This document shows positions 46,886 to 56,942 of a stretch of 64,000 nucleotides of DNA, in pieces. Under the pieces are notes generated by a model. That model was not told the DNA's origin. It did not search any database and saw only the letters and a list, made by a program, of their open reading frames with translations. The stretch comes from Argyresthia goedartella. Its lineage: Eukaryota > Arthropoda > Insecta > Lepidoptera > Argyresthiidae. The DNA lies in assembly GCA_949825045.1 (NCBI GenBank), contig OX463824.1:26878001-26942000 (forward strand), in the 5' to 3' direction. Position 1 is the first letter of the stretch. Each line of letters opens with the position of its first letter. The translations under genes were made by a program, and so were the position numbers.

Positions 46886-47315
46886 AGCAACAGAAGTAAT
46901 AATTACAAATAAATATGTATAATTATGAATATCAAAAACGATACCCTATGCGAGATTCTCCGATAACTCAGATTTTTCAAAAAGACTATCGTTTTTGTAA
47001 TGCATAATTACACAAATTTGTTGGTAGAAAATACTCTATCGATCAACACCCATTTCATCTCTGGTTGCATAATTTGTCGCATGATTTGTAACAGATAGTA
47101 TGCCAAAAAAGGTAACATGCCCATTAACTCTAAAGCCTTTTAATTTTATAGTTTTTTTTTTAACACAATTACACAAAGTTGTGTATTTACATATCGGCCG
47201 GTACTCGATCCCGAAACCTTCGCCGGTTGGTTGTAAGACAGAACCGAATCTCTCGCCCACTTTTGCCATAATTTTACCATCATAACAAATTATTTACATT
47301 TAATATTTCCAACAG

Positions 47316-47463
47316 CTATCAACAGATGGCAACACCACCACATCCACAGTATCGCTCCAGCTCAGTAAGTCGGACGCTGGAGCGCGGCTCGCCTGCCGTG
47401 CGTCCAACCCGCAGATGGCGTCCGTACCAGCCCTGGAAGACGGTTGGACGTTGGATATACAAT
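47316..47463 (+). CDS. Side-family exon 6: Ig3, second half
   Basis: The acceptor is TTTCCAACAG and the donor AAT|GTGAGT. It enters in phase 0 and leaves in phase 1. The frame set by exon 5 gives LSTDGNTTTSTVSLQLSKSD, then ARLACRASNPQM with the F-strand cysteine, ending WTLDIQ. That is the E-F-G part of the third Ig domain. NTT is a possible N-glycosylation site. A decayed copy of the 3' part of this exon, including the donor region, lies 70 bp downstream in the intron (47534-47630). Confidence 0.92.
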
Positions 47464-47533
47464 GTGAGTTACTACTTTCTACTTAGAGTTATATATCATC
47501 ATGTCTTTTCTCAATGAAGGTGGGAGATTGACG

Positions 47534-47630
47534 TCTCAACTCAGTGAGTCGGACGCGGGAGCTCATGGCTCCCGTACCGGCGCTGGAATATGGCCTTGGA
47601 GATACATTGTGAGTTACTACTTACTACTTA
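47534..47630 (+). pseudogene. Broken partial duplicate of Side exon 6
   Basis: The stretch repeats the exon 6 core CTCAGTRAGTCGGACGC, then after a gap of about 30 bp repeats ATGGC...CCGTACC, CTGGAA and the whole 3' edge including TTGTGAGTTACTACTT and the first bases of the intron. The missing middle held the F-strand cysteine and its loss breaks the frame. I see no acceptor at its left end. It is best read as a tandem duplication of exon plus intron start that has decayed. The intact copy at 47316-47463 is the working exon. Confidence 0.8.
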
Positions 47631-47849
47631 GGGCCTCGTGAACAGCAGCCTTCCACTTCTGACAGTCATGTCGACTTTGAAGTATGGAGTCTTAACAATG
47701 AAGGTCTCATACAGTTATTTAGATTATTGTTGTGATTACTTGCGTCCAATGTTCTAAAATCATACTTAGGTAGCATTTATTCTTGATCTTAATCTTTTTT
47801 CTAGTTAGTTCCCTAAAATTGTGCTATGTACTTCCGGCCCATTTATTTC

Positions 47850-48008
47850 AAAAGGTGCCAAACGGGACGCTATTACTAAGCCTCCGCTCTGTCTGTCTGT
47901 CCGTCCGTCCATCAGCGAGCTCTATCTCATGAATCGTTATAGTCAGATAGAGTAGAATTTTTCACAGAATGTGTATTTCTATTGCCACTACACCAACAAA
48001 TAATGAAA
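47850..48008 (-). repeat. Repeat K fragment
   Basis: CCAAACGGGACGCTATTACT, a GTCTGTCCGTCCGTCC run and TTTTTCACAGAATGTGTAT are the right half of repeat K reversed. Confidence 0.7.
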
Positions 48009-48024
48009 TACACGAGATTTAATC

Positions 48025-48410
48025 ATTTTATCCACACACGTATCATAAACCTTCTTCACTGCGTCCAAAACCCGCACGTTAGGACCAGCATAATACTATA
48101 CTACTTGGTAAAAACTAATTTCTTATCTGAATATTGATACATTATGACCACAATGAACCAATTATCGATAAATTATGACATTCAAATTTCGAACACCGAC
48201 GCCCGCCTGCGTGCCTAAACAAGTGCAGAGCAATTATCAATGCCACAATGCCGGTCAAACATGCTGTTCCTGAACACATCAAAAAGAGCTTATGATATGT
48301 GTGTAGATAAACTAGTGTATGTAACTTTACATAATTAGGCATTAAAACTCTCGAGTGATATTATCGAGTTTTAATACCCTCCATTATGTATCAGTCACAT
48401 AAAATGCTAT
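48025..48410 (-). mobile_element. Repeat E, copy 4 (inverted, core deleted)
   Basis: CCACACACGTATCATAAACC and CTTATGATATGTGTGTAGAT bound a core that kept one AAATTTCGAACACCGACGCC unit. The outer flank CACATAATTAGGCATTAAAA and CTCGAGTGATATT follows. Confidence 0.8.
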
Positions 48411-48718
48411 AAAATGGGAACCATACAATAAACGTGCTTTAACATCCCCAGCGATATAACAAACCATATCATGATTGAAATATGACCGTACATTGCGCAG
48501 CTTATCACATGGTTGTGGTGGCGCAATTGCTTTGATATAGGTTTCACAATCTTAGGGTTCTGGGTTCAAAGTTTGAGTGGTAAAGATTTCTTGTAGGATG
48601 GTACGCGGAACCCTTCGTGTGACCCGCTTCCCTCTTACCGATTATTTAGACCTCCATTCCTGCTCTTTAGCTAGCTGATTGTATGGTGGTGATTTTTTTT
48701 AATGGTTTGTTGTTACAG

Positions 48719-48849
48719 ACGTCCCAGAAACCAAGGTCAGGCTTGGTACAAACTTGGAACCTTCGAACATCAAGGAGGGATCTGATGTCTACTTCGACTG
48801 CATAATAAACGCCCATCCCTATGTCTACAAAGTCGAGTGGAGACATAAT
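48719..48849 (+). CDS. Side-family exon 7: Ig4, first half
   Basis: The acceptor is TTGTTACAG and the donor AAT|GTGAGT. It enters in phase 1 and leaves in phase 0. It encodes YVPETKVRLGTNLEPSNIKE, then GSDVYFDCIINAHPYVYKVEW and RHN. The order B-strand cysteine, NAHP, VYKVEWRHN is one of the most conserved stretches of Sidestep proteins, and the exon ends exactly where Side Ig4 exons end. Confidence 0.94.
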
Positions 48850-49330
48850 GTGAGTTTTCTCACGTTTTTGACGCATACTTTTACACTACTAAATTGGCAT
48901 TTGATCGAACGCAATATTTTACATTGTAATCTAAGCCCTTGACTTCCAATAGACACCACTTCATATTTCCGCGAAAACTTTCCTTGTTATGTTCGAAAAG
49001 TATTTTTCGTTCAATGTTCGAAGCCTGAAGCCCTTTGAAGCCGGATGAAATTCGGTGAACAGATTAAAGATACCTCTACAATGTCGATGCTATCATATTT
49101 CAAGTACAATCAAGTTGGCGGCCCATTTCATGAAGCAATAATGGACAATATAACAAGCAGCAGTGTTTGGTGGCCCACGTAATCGGATTTCATATGATAT
49201 TGTGTGATACGGAGGCTAAGTAGGACCAGCCTCCTGAAGGTATTATAGACGATATGCTATGTATCTTACCAATGTTAACAACGTCGCATTTCGTATTGTC
49301 AGCTTTCTCGTAGACATTGTAACACGATAG
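48850..49330. other. Intron 7, start; nothing recognised
   Basis: No exon or shared repeat recognised. Confidence 0.4.
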
Positions 49331-49332
49331 TT

Positions 49333-49575
49333 TGACGACCGGCTTAGCCTAGGGTGGTGACCCTGCCTACGAAGCTGACAGTCCTGGATTCGAATTCCGG
49401 AAAAGGCAAATATTTGTGTGATGAGCATGAATATTTGTTTGTTAGTCTTGGATGTTTTCTAAGTATTTACACAAGTATTTAACTCTATTAAATATATCGT
49501 CGTCTAGTAACCATAACACAAGCCTTGTTGAGCTTAGCATGGGCCTAGTTCGATTTGTGTAAGATTTTCCTCTAA
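49333..49575 (+). mobile_element. SINE C, copy 1
   Basis: A tRNA-like head (GGTGGTGACCCTGCCTACGA, B box GGATTCGAATTCC) is followed by GGCAAATATTTGTGTGATGA, TATCGTCGTCTAGTAACC, ACACAAGCCTTGTTGAGC and the tail CCTCTAATATTTATT. The head and the following CAAATATTTGT are shared with SINE B, which has a different body. Confidence 0.83.
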
Positions 49576-50594
49576 TATTTATTAATTTATTTTTAAAAAA
49601 TATTTAAAAATATATAGTTAGCGATACCTATTTTGCAATGGCTTTAAATTAGCGATACATTAATTGGATTTTGATAAAGTCCCTCTTTTGTGTCAATGAC
49701 CTATATTGGCCCATTATTTGGCAGATAGTATAACAAACTTGTAGAATTGTAACTTGATGCTATGTTGTAACTGTTAAACTATTGCAAAATGGGACACTTG
49801 TAACGTGACTCTTCAATGCGCTTGTTGCCACTTGAGCCTCTCCACTTGTATTTACTTTCCTCTCCAAGTACAAATGTTCGAGTGGCGAGTGACAGAGACG
49901 CACAATCGTGTTGGTTTTTTATTTGAAGTGTGTTGATTCGCATTAAACTAGACGGAATAAAACGGCATATTTTTTCTATTTAAGGCACATCCACAGTGAA
50001 ACCTACGATTTATATTAAAATAAAACTCTGACAAGTTAGGCGAGTTCGAAATATTTTTCGGAGGCTGTAAACTGATCTTGTTTCCGGGAGATTTCCTGGA
50101 GCAACCGAGAAAATCCGAGAAAAGAACCTCGAGAAGTCTCAAGATCCGAGAAATGAAATAGTTATCCCGAAATAGTTCATCCCCGACTGCCGGAAGGTTT
50201 TATGAATGACAATCAAATCATGACAATAATTTAAAATCCGGAATTGTGTGGTCGGAAATCGTTTCAGAGATTACCTATCAAAAACACGGTAGTACTTCCT
50301 TTGGCGGTTCGTTTGGACAAGAAACGACAAAGGTTTGCGAAAATATCAAATTTCTCCAGTCATAAAAGTATGGGTTTGGCAAGCAATTATTGTGATTACC
50401 TTCTCTTTGAGATCGTCTTTCGGAGCTCGCAATTACTTGGGTAAAATAATCCATATTTAGTCTAGGTTTAGGTCGGAAGAATATAAAGATTATCTTACAG
50501 ATACAAATCAGGTAAATTATTTGCTCACTACGATAAGAAAACGCCAATATTTTTGATCACAATTCATAACGGATAATTTCTTCCAGCAAACGAA
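49576..50594. other. Intron 7; nothing recognised
   Basis: AT-rich intron with short random frames on both strands. Confidence 0.4.
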
Positions 50595-51395
50595 ACATAC
50601 ATAGTGGTTCTGTGAGAACAGTAGACTTCACAAGCCCTTAAACATACAACATTTTTAAACATATTTTCACGAAGGACGGACGAAAGGCTTTATTACGATG
50701 CGATACAAGTTTATTTTGCGCGACAATTTTAACGAAGAAAGTCCAATTTCAAATTGAATTTCAGGTGCTTGAATTTTCCAATTACTATGCAGACGTTTGA
50801 GTAAAATAGGGGTATAAGTTTTGGCGATTACTCGCGTTTCCTCGGTCCTAGGAGGTCAAATCTGGTGTTTAGGGGTTAGTCTCGTGAAGGCGGAGAAAAC
50901 TGCATAGTCTGATTAGGGATACATTTTCCAAAATAAAATCAAAAACTGAAACCGCTATAACGAATACGTTACAGCAACAAACTTCACCCGCCCCCTTTCC
51001 CCCTCTACTTCCCCTATCACTCCTTCTACCCTTGAAGTTTATCGGATGAACAGCTGGAATTATTATAAAGGAAATAACCAGCCCACTTTATTTTCTTTCA
51101 ATACCACATACAAACATACAAATGCACCTGGTTACGATTGGTATGCATGTAGTATGAAAGTAGCCGCACCAATAACTTTGTAACGCCATAAGTCCGCCAT
51201 TTAAAAAAAATCGAAAAACTGACTCGACCTAAAAAACTATATAATTATCGAATCTGCTCACAAAACTTCACGAGAATCTGCTGAGAAAAGCGACCTGTAG
51301 GCGAAAACAGACAGACAGAAGGACAAATGCATTTTTGCCAATCTCGAAACAGGGCGCTTCGCTCGCTCGATCAATTAACCCAATATACTTTTCAC
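50595..51395 (-). repeat. Dispersed repeat R, copy 2
   Basis: Reverse complement of 14936-15790 with indels; shares AAATTGGACTTTCTTCGTTA, GCGAGTAATCGCCAAAAC and TTCTCGTGAAGTTTTGTGAG among others. Its edge comes to within a few bases of the Side exon 8 acceptor. Confidence 0.78.
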
Positions 51396-51398
51396 TAG

Positions 51399-51558
51399 GG
51401 CAAGACACTCCTCCACAACGTCGGTCAAGGGGTCATTATCAGCAACCAGTCGCTGGTGCTTCAGGGGGTTGGAAGGAAGACAGCTGGTAACTACACCTGC
51501 GTCGGGTTCAATGCTGAAGGAGATGGCGAGAGCAAGCCGTTTCAGCTGGACGTTTTGT
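51399..51558 (+). CDS. Side-family exon 8: Ig4, second half
   Basis: The acceptor is TACTTTTCACTAG and the donor TTGT|GTAAGT. It enters in phase 0 and leaves in phase 1. It encodes GKTLLHNVGQGVIISNQSLV, then GRKTAGNYTCVGFNAEGDGE and ends FQLDVL, completing Ig4 with its F-strand cysteine in NYTCVG. NQS and NYT are possible N-glycosylation sites. An inverted copy of a dispersed repeat ends a few bases upstream of the acceptor. The next Side exon (start of Ig5) was sought in the remaining 12.4 kb and not recognised. Confidence 0.94.
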
Positions 51559-51639
51559 GTAAGTTTTTAATATTTATACGTGCATAGTATGGTATTAAAA
51601 GAGCTCCGTGTTCCGAAAAGAGCTTCGTTATCTAGGTTT

Positions 51640-51905
51640 CACGCTCGCCTCTCACGCAGGGGATGCGGGTTCAAATCCAGTGCTGAGATGTCCCAATGAG
51701 AGAAGTCATAAAACGCACATTCTAACGGTGATGGAAAACATCGTGAGGAAACTTTTAATCTCCATGACAGCGGCTATGGGCTAGCTCCCTGTCAGGCGAT
51801 ATGGAGTATTGAATAGCACAATTGTGTCTCTGCCACCCTGGTTGGAAAAATGCGCAGAAGTATACTTATAAGTTTCAGCTCCTACAGGCGCTCTGCCTAC
51901 GGACC
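51640..51905 (+). repeat. Dispersed repeat G with tRNA-like head
   Basis: ATGCGGGTTCAAATCCAGTG (a B-box-like GGTTCAAATCC) precedes the core TTCTAACGGTGATGGAAAAC, GGGCTAGCTCCCTGTCAGG and TGTGTCTCTGCCACCCTGG. The head suggests a SINE; the copy at 34325 lacks it. Confidence 0.7.
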
Positions 51906-52059
51906 TATAAAAAAAAATAAACTATGTGGTTGCCTTTGAGTCAGTGTAATCAAATGGGATGCCACACATGATTCTACTGATTGACGACTCGTTTGTGACT
52001 CGCTTAAAAAAAAGACAGGATCTTCTATAGGGCTCACCTCAGAACTTTTATTATGTCTG

Positions 52060-52430
52060 TCTCCTAAATAGTCCAAACTAAGTTCCGAAGACTATCTTCC
52101 TGCCTTCGACTTTTTCATCTACAATCACACCATTCCTAAACTATAGGGATTTGACGTTTGTTTTGAGGTTATACTATGATTAATATTTTTTGTAGTAACT
52201 ACTGTGTTACTACAAAAAAGATCAATTTGACGATGATAATATTATGCTTTCGGCTTTTTCATCTACAATTACACGTTTCCTAAACTAAAGTAGTTTAGAG
52301 TTTAGCCACAAAAAATAAGCTCCTGTTCAATACATTTTCAAGGCAAAAATGTATGTGATTTGACGTTTGTTTTGAGGTTATAATGTGATTAATATTTTGT
52401 GTAGTAACACAGTAGTGGTTCCATTATTTT
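52060..52430 (+). repeat. Tandem pair of a dispersed repeat
   Basis: Two units, each with CTTTTTCATCTACAAT, CCTAAACTA, GATTTGACGTTTGTTTTGAG, TTAATATTTT and TGTAGTAACAC. The first unit ends in an inverted repeat TTTTTGTAGTAAC/GTTACTACAAAAA. A single diverged unit is at 6060-6170. Confidence 0.7.
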
Positions 52431-52894
52431 TGGACATGAAAGACCAGTGTAAGCCTTTGACGCATACTGTCACCTTTCGGTTTACTACAAAAATGTGTAC
52501 ATCGTACCTTGGGGCAGTTGTGGATCCCAACACACTTTTCTCGTTCATCGTTCGTCAAAACTAACACTCCATGCTCTGATATTGTCAATAAGCCCAACAA
52601 CATCAATGGATTATCAATAAAACAGTCTTATTCGGGTTACTGACTATCCTTTAAGCTAATCTATGGTAACATAATGGACAATATGACACACGCTATTGCA
52701 AAGGTAAAAATATTTATTTTCTGAAACGAATTTTGTTTGATAAATTCATTGATGAAATTGGCTTTATCATTGTATATTAAGACAGATTAATCAAAAATAT
52801 TACCAATAATAATGGTGAACGATTGATTTCAATGAAATGTGATGGGGAAATATTTTCAGTTACTTAAGTTTGATTTGTTAGTGAGGCAAATAAA

Positions 52895-53165
52895 TCAGAC
52901 GACTGGTTTTTCCTAGGGGGTAGTGGCTACGATGCTGACGTCTTGGGTTCGAATCCCGGTAAGGACAAATATTTGTGTGATGAGCATGAATATTTGTTGA
53001 ACTATATTTGTTGTCTTGGATATTTGTTTCGTATTTACATTAGTATTTATCTCTGTTTAATATATCGTCGTCTAGTGCCCATAACACAAGCCTTATTGAG
53101 TTTACTATGGGGCACTTAGATTTGTGTATAATAAGATTGTCCTCTAATATTTATTTATTTATTAG
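52895..53165 (+). mobile_element. SINE C, copy 2
   Basis: B box GGGTTCGAATCCC, ACAAATATTTGTGTGATGAG, ATATCGTCGTCTAGTGCCC, ACACAAGCCTTATTGAG and the CCTCTAATATTTATTTATT tail. Confidence 0.83.
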
Positions 53166-53404
53166 CAACGACACAGCGTCACAGATTTTCCCATACTGGG
53201 TGGCGGGATACGTTTAGCTAATAATCCAAAATACACCAAGCTCGCGTGAGGACTATTCAGTCCTAGATTTATGAGGTCCTAGATGTGAGGACCACAGAAT
53301 AAGTAAAGACTTGCGTCTGTCCGGCGGCGGGCGGCGGCTCAGAAAATGCATGAGTGTATGTTTTGGTTTCGTCGTACGTGTGTAGTGTGTATGACCTTAA
53401 CCGT

Positions 53405-53560
53405 GGACCGAAAATCACGTTGTCATACTATTTATTTACTTTATTGCCTACAAATAATTACAGAGAATAGGAAATACATAAAAATTCGAGACGAGCTTAT
53501 CTCTAATATAAGGTATCTCTTTCAGCAAACCAAGTTAGGAGTTAGCTTATTGTTTAGGTG
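53405..53560 (-). repeat. LINE Z 3' UTR fragment
   Basis: TTTATTGCCTACAAATAATT, ACGAGCTTATCTCTAATA and TCTCTTTCAGCAAACCAAG match the 3' UTR of the LINE Z copy at 61750-61860 in the same orientation. Confidence 0.65.
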
Positions 53561-54016
53561 ATCATATTTTTCTTTAACACTTACGCCAGCATTAACTATT
53601 TCTAGTAGCTTATTGGACAAAGAGAAAATTATAATGAAAATAAATCAATGTACAGAATCAGTCAACAGCTTTGTACAAAACTTAAATATGCAAAAAAACA
53701 CACACACACACACAAACACACTAAGAAAATAAAGCGCCACGGACCATATCAGATGCAAAGGTCCCCATCACGCTGGCGGCGTTTCCGCGCTGCACTGCAT
53801 TTATTTACTTATGATGCTTTTCAGTGTTACCACAAAATAAACAGAAATGTTCTATCATAGATACTTGATTATTTCTCTAGTGGTTCAAATAATTTCCTAT
53901 TCCTATATATCGTAGAGATGTAGTGATAAGTAATTAAAGCATTATTTAACCTCTTGAATACCACCGGCGTTAGATAACGCCACTTTTTCGTTGCAGGTTT
54001 TAAATTTTATTCCAAT

Positions 54017-54450
54017 TTTAGCGATAGTTGTAATGTTAACCTGAGAAATAATTACAGAAAGTTGCGCCCCGGTGTAGACTCGCGAAAGTTAGTAATTCTT
54101 TCAAAGGTCAGTGCATTTTTTACTACAACAAGATAGAGATTTTAAAATTGCCATTTGATCAATTTAGGAACCATGTAAAAACTACTTTGTCAAGATTACA
54201 TCAATGACAAGACTATATGGAATTCATTTAAAAATATATATATTAATTTCTGGTTATTATTTAAAATAATGAAATTGTTATATCTGTTTAAGTTAAACAG
54301 AACCAATTGTTAATGAAGATAAAAAAAGAATATGTGGGAATTTCTTCGCCCTACTTCTCCCACAGAGGTCCAAAATGTAAAGAGGAGGCAAAACATTACG
54401 TTTACTAAGTAAATGTGTAAATATCTACAGTAATAAAGATATTTTGTCTT
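54017..54450 (+). mobile_element. LINE A, 5'-truncated copy
   Basis: AATAATTACAGAAAGTTGCG, GTTAGTAATTCTTTCAAAGG and TGCCATTTGATCAATTTAGG encode a decayed ORF2 tail. The 3' UTR stem-loop is at 54334-54364, then GTCCAAAATG and a TTTTGTCTTTTGAC tail. Confidence 0.8.
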
Positions 54451-54950
54451 TTGACTACATGAGAGTAACACTCAAGCGGCCTTTTTGACCTGCACTTTAC
54501 ATCTCTCGGTTACTAGATTGCGAGAAGCGTTAAAGCTCACAAAAAGAAAGCTTGTTTCTTAAACGGGGTTCTTTGGGTAGATAGCCTTAAATAATGCTTA
54601 CCCTAACTTAAAGCTATTTGGTAAGATATGATAATAAAGACTAGGAGTGGGTCTCGTCGTAAATATTAATATATTTGAAGGCAAAGTAAAAATCTTTACG
54701 CGCAGAATGTCTAATGAATATTAGCTTACTTTATTGCAAAATAGAAGCGCGCGTAGACTTTGGTTGTATTTCGAACTGAAAACAAGGTCCTCACACGCTC
54801 TAGTTATTTGCAAGAATTTTCAGCAATCCAGTTAGTACAAAATACAGAGGGAATAAACTCAAACTAAACAGTCTCATTATGCGTAAAGCAAAATCTGTTC
54901 TGAATATTTTTCTTAAAAGAAGGTCTGTGCGTTAGACATATTTTTAGAAA
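54451..54950. other. Non-coding, nothing recognised
   Basis: No exon, repeat or RNA recognised. Confidence 0.4.
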
Positions 54951-54954
54951 AAAT

Positions 54955-55115
54955 GCAACCATTATAAGATCGCCATATATACCAGGAACAAGAAAGGGCC
55001 TAATATGGAACCTGGTGGAACGCCGAGCGCGTCATTTCCCAAGTGACAGACAGTGACAGCATCACAATGACTGTCCATCAAACTTTGAAAGGTCGTTTGT
55101 GCATTCGGGCCTATC
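54955..55115 (-). pseudogene. Short RT fragment of a LINE
   Basis: The - strand reads NAQTTFQSLMDSHCDAVTVC then LGVPPGSILGPFLFLVYMAI, the GVPQGSILGPxLF motif of non-LTR RTs with Q changed to P. It is about 50 codons with neither neighbouring motif. Confidence 0.75.
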
Positions 55116-55277
55116 ATACATTTGATAAAACAGTAGAACCGGTGTAGGTACCTATATATGTACATTGAAGATAAGTAATACAGAATAAAAGGGGGTATTA
55201 AAACGTAAGACGTGAATAGGTAACTAAAAGCCGCGGCGCATCCAATAATATATAAATAATATAAATATATCTATATA

Positions 55278-56587
55278 CACAGTCAGGTCATAAGTTTTGT
55301 CACACAATAAAAACTTTTGAATTTAGAACGCTGGCCACAAAAAAGTTTATTGAATTCGAATTTCGAATTTTTCATGAAAATAAAAATGTGTACTTTTTAG
55401 AATTTTCCTCATTTTTAAATATGAAGTGGACACTTAAAGAAGACCGTGTCGCTGTTATTGCGTTGCATCGTTGCGGTTACGCGCCAATTCAGATTTTCGA
55501 CTTACTGAAAAATTTGAATATAACCAAAAGATTCGTTTATCGTACCATAAAACGATACAATAAAGACTCTAGTGTAGATGACAGGTCAAGAAGTGGTCGC
55601 CCTCGCTCTGTTAGGACTCCAGCAGCGATAAAAGCTGTGAAGGCGCGAATTCAAAGAAATCCCATACGTAAGCAGAAACTGTTGGCCCTTCAGATGAGGT
55701 TAAGCAGGACCACGGTGAAAAGGTTGTTAAATGAAGACTTAGGGCTTAGGGCATATCGAAGAAAAACAGGACATCGTTTGGACGCTCGTTTAATGGACCT
55801 GAGACTGAAGAGATGCCGCGCTTTGTTGAAGCGGTACGCGGGAAAAAAGCATCGGGAAATTCTTTTTTCGGATGAAAAAATTTTCACCGTGGAAGAGAGC
55901 TACAACAAACAAAATGGTAAGGTGTACGCACACAGCAGTGAAGAAGCGAGCAACCGTATTCCGCGTGTCCAACGAGGTCATTTTCCATCCTCGCTCATGG
56001 TTTGGTTGGGAGTCTCTTATTGGGGCTTAACTGAGGTACATTTTTGTGAGAAAGGCGTAAAAACGAATGCAGTTGTGTATCAAAATACAGTCCTCAAGAA
56101 CCTTGTGGAACCTGTTTCTCATACCATGTTTAATAATAGGCACTGGGTATTCCAACAAGATTCTGCGCCAGCTCATAGAGCGAAAAGCACACAAGACTGG
56201 CTGGCGGCGCGTGAAATCGACTTCATCCGGCACGAAGACTGGTCCCTCCTCCAGTCCAGATTTGAGTCCGTTAGATTACAAGATATGGCAACACTTGGAG
56301 GAAAAGGCCTGCTAAAAGCCTCATCCTGATTTGGAGTCACTAAAGGCATCCTTGATTAAGGCAGCCGCCGATATTGACATGGACCTCGTTCGTGCTGCGA
56401 TAGACGTCTGGCCGCGCAGAATAAAGGCCTGTATTCAAAATCGCGGGGGTCATTTTGAATAAACTTTATTACTATAAGAATCTATGTTTTATTAAGTTCA
56501 TTTTGCTATATAAATGTTTACATAAATAATAAACATGTCTAAATTATTTCATATTGCACATGTGACAGAACTTATGACCTGACTATG
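55278..56587 (+). mobile_element. maT-type (DD37D) Tc1/mariner element, 1310 bp
   Basis: Terminal inverted repeats of about 27 bp (AGTCAGGTCATAAGTTTTGT at left; ACAGAACTTATGACCTGACT at right) sit directly inside TA dinucleotides (55276-55277, 56588-56589), the standard target duplication. It holds one transposase gene with a frameshift and a stop. Element ends and internal sequence are otherwise well kept, so it is fairly young. Confidence 0.92.
55421..56462 (+). pseudogene. maT transposase, one 1-bp insertion and one nonsense codon
   Basis: The frame opens at MKWTLKEDRVAVIALHRCGY. Two helix-turn-helix regions (APIQIFDLLKNLNITKRFVY; LALQMRLSRTTVKRLLNEDL) flank a GRPR motif for DNA binding. 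Catalytic residues are D151 (LFSDEKIF), D247 (QQDSAPAH) and, after a 1-bp insertion at about 56243 moves the frame, the D of LSPLDYKIW, 37 residues after the second: DD37D, the maT signature. A TAA at 56313-56315 follows LEEKAC. Beyond it the frame continues with ESLKASLIKAAADIDMDLV to the real stop at 56460. Starting at 55421 gives the family's usual N-terminus; an upstream ATG at 55388 would add 11 residues not typical of the family. Confidence 0.9.
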
Positions 56588-56942
56588 TATATCTAATGTA
56601 ATGCGTCATTATATTGTGCAAGTACGGTACTTTCATCATTTTACAATATTCCACATTTGTGTGCAGAGGCTGTCTCCTTTTTCCATACGGATGAAGAAAG
56701 TAAGCGTACCTACGAATTTAATTTTTCGTTTTTCTTGCAAAGAAAACGAAATCAGGTTTCATTTTGTGTGGCCGGCCACCTGTGTGAGCTTCGTTTCAGC
56801 GTGAGAAGAGTATTGGAAGCGGTCAGTTAAACTGGACGATCGCCCCTAAGTTGGCTTATCTAATTAGGTCCTTACATATGAAATTGGCGTTTTGCATGGG
56901 AGGAACATAGTCTTTTTTTTTAAATATATTATATTTATTTAA

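Larger units (their letters stand above)
3992..51558 (+). other. Sidestep-family receptor gene, internal part (eight exons, four Ig domains)
   Basis: This is the span of one spliced gene. Every exon has AG before it and GT after it. Intron phases run 1 (into exon 1), 2, 1, 1, 1, 0, 1, 0 and 1 (out of exon 8), and the joined reading frame is open for about 415 residues. Each Ig domain is split over two exons and keeps its cysteine pair: YLPCD/YRCRV, LKCDV/LTCRASN, LLCQSS/LACRASN, FDCII/YTCVG. The order, the LVLWYKED and RVDF...TRN signatures of Ig1 and the VYKVEWRHN of Ig4 match Sidestep proteins, single-pass neuronal surface receptors that bind Beaten-path proteins. Introns are 6.3, 21.4, 5.5, 2.2, 7.2, 1.3 and 2.5 kb. 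Insects have several Side paralogues and I cannot say which one this is. The 5' exon(s) and everything after Ig4 are not visible. Confidence 0.93.
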
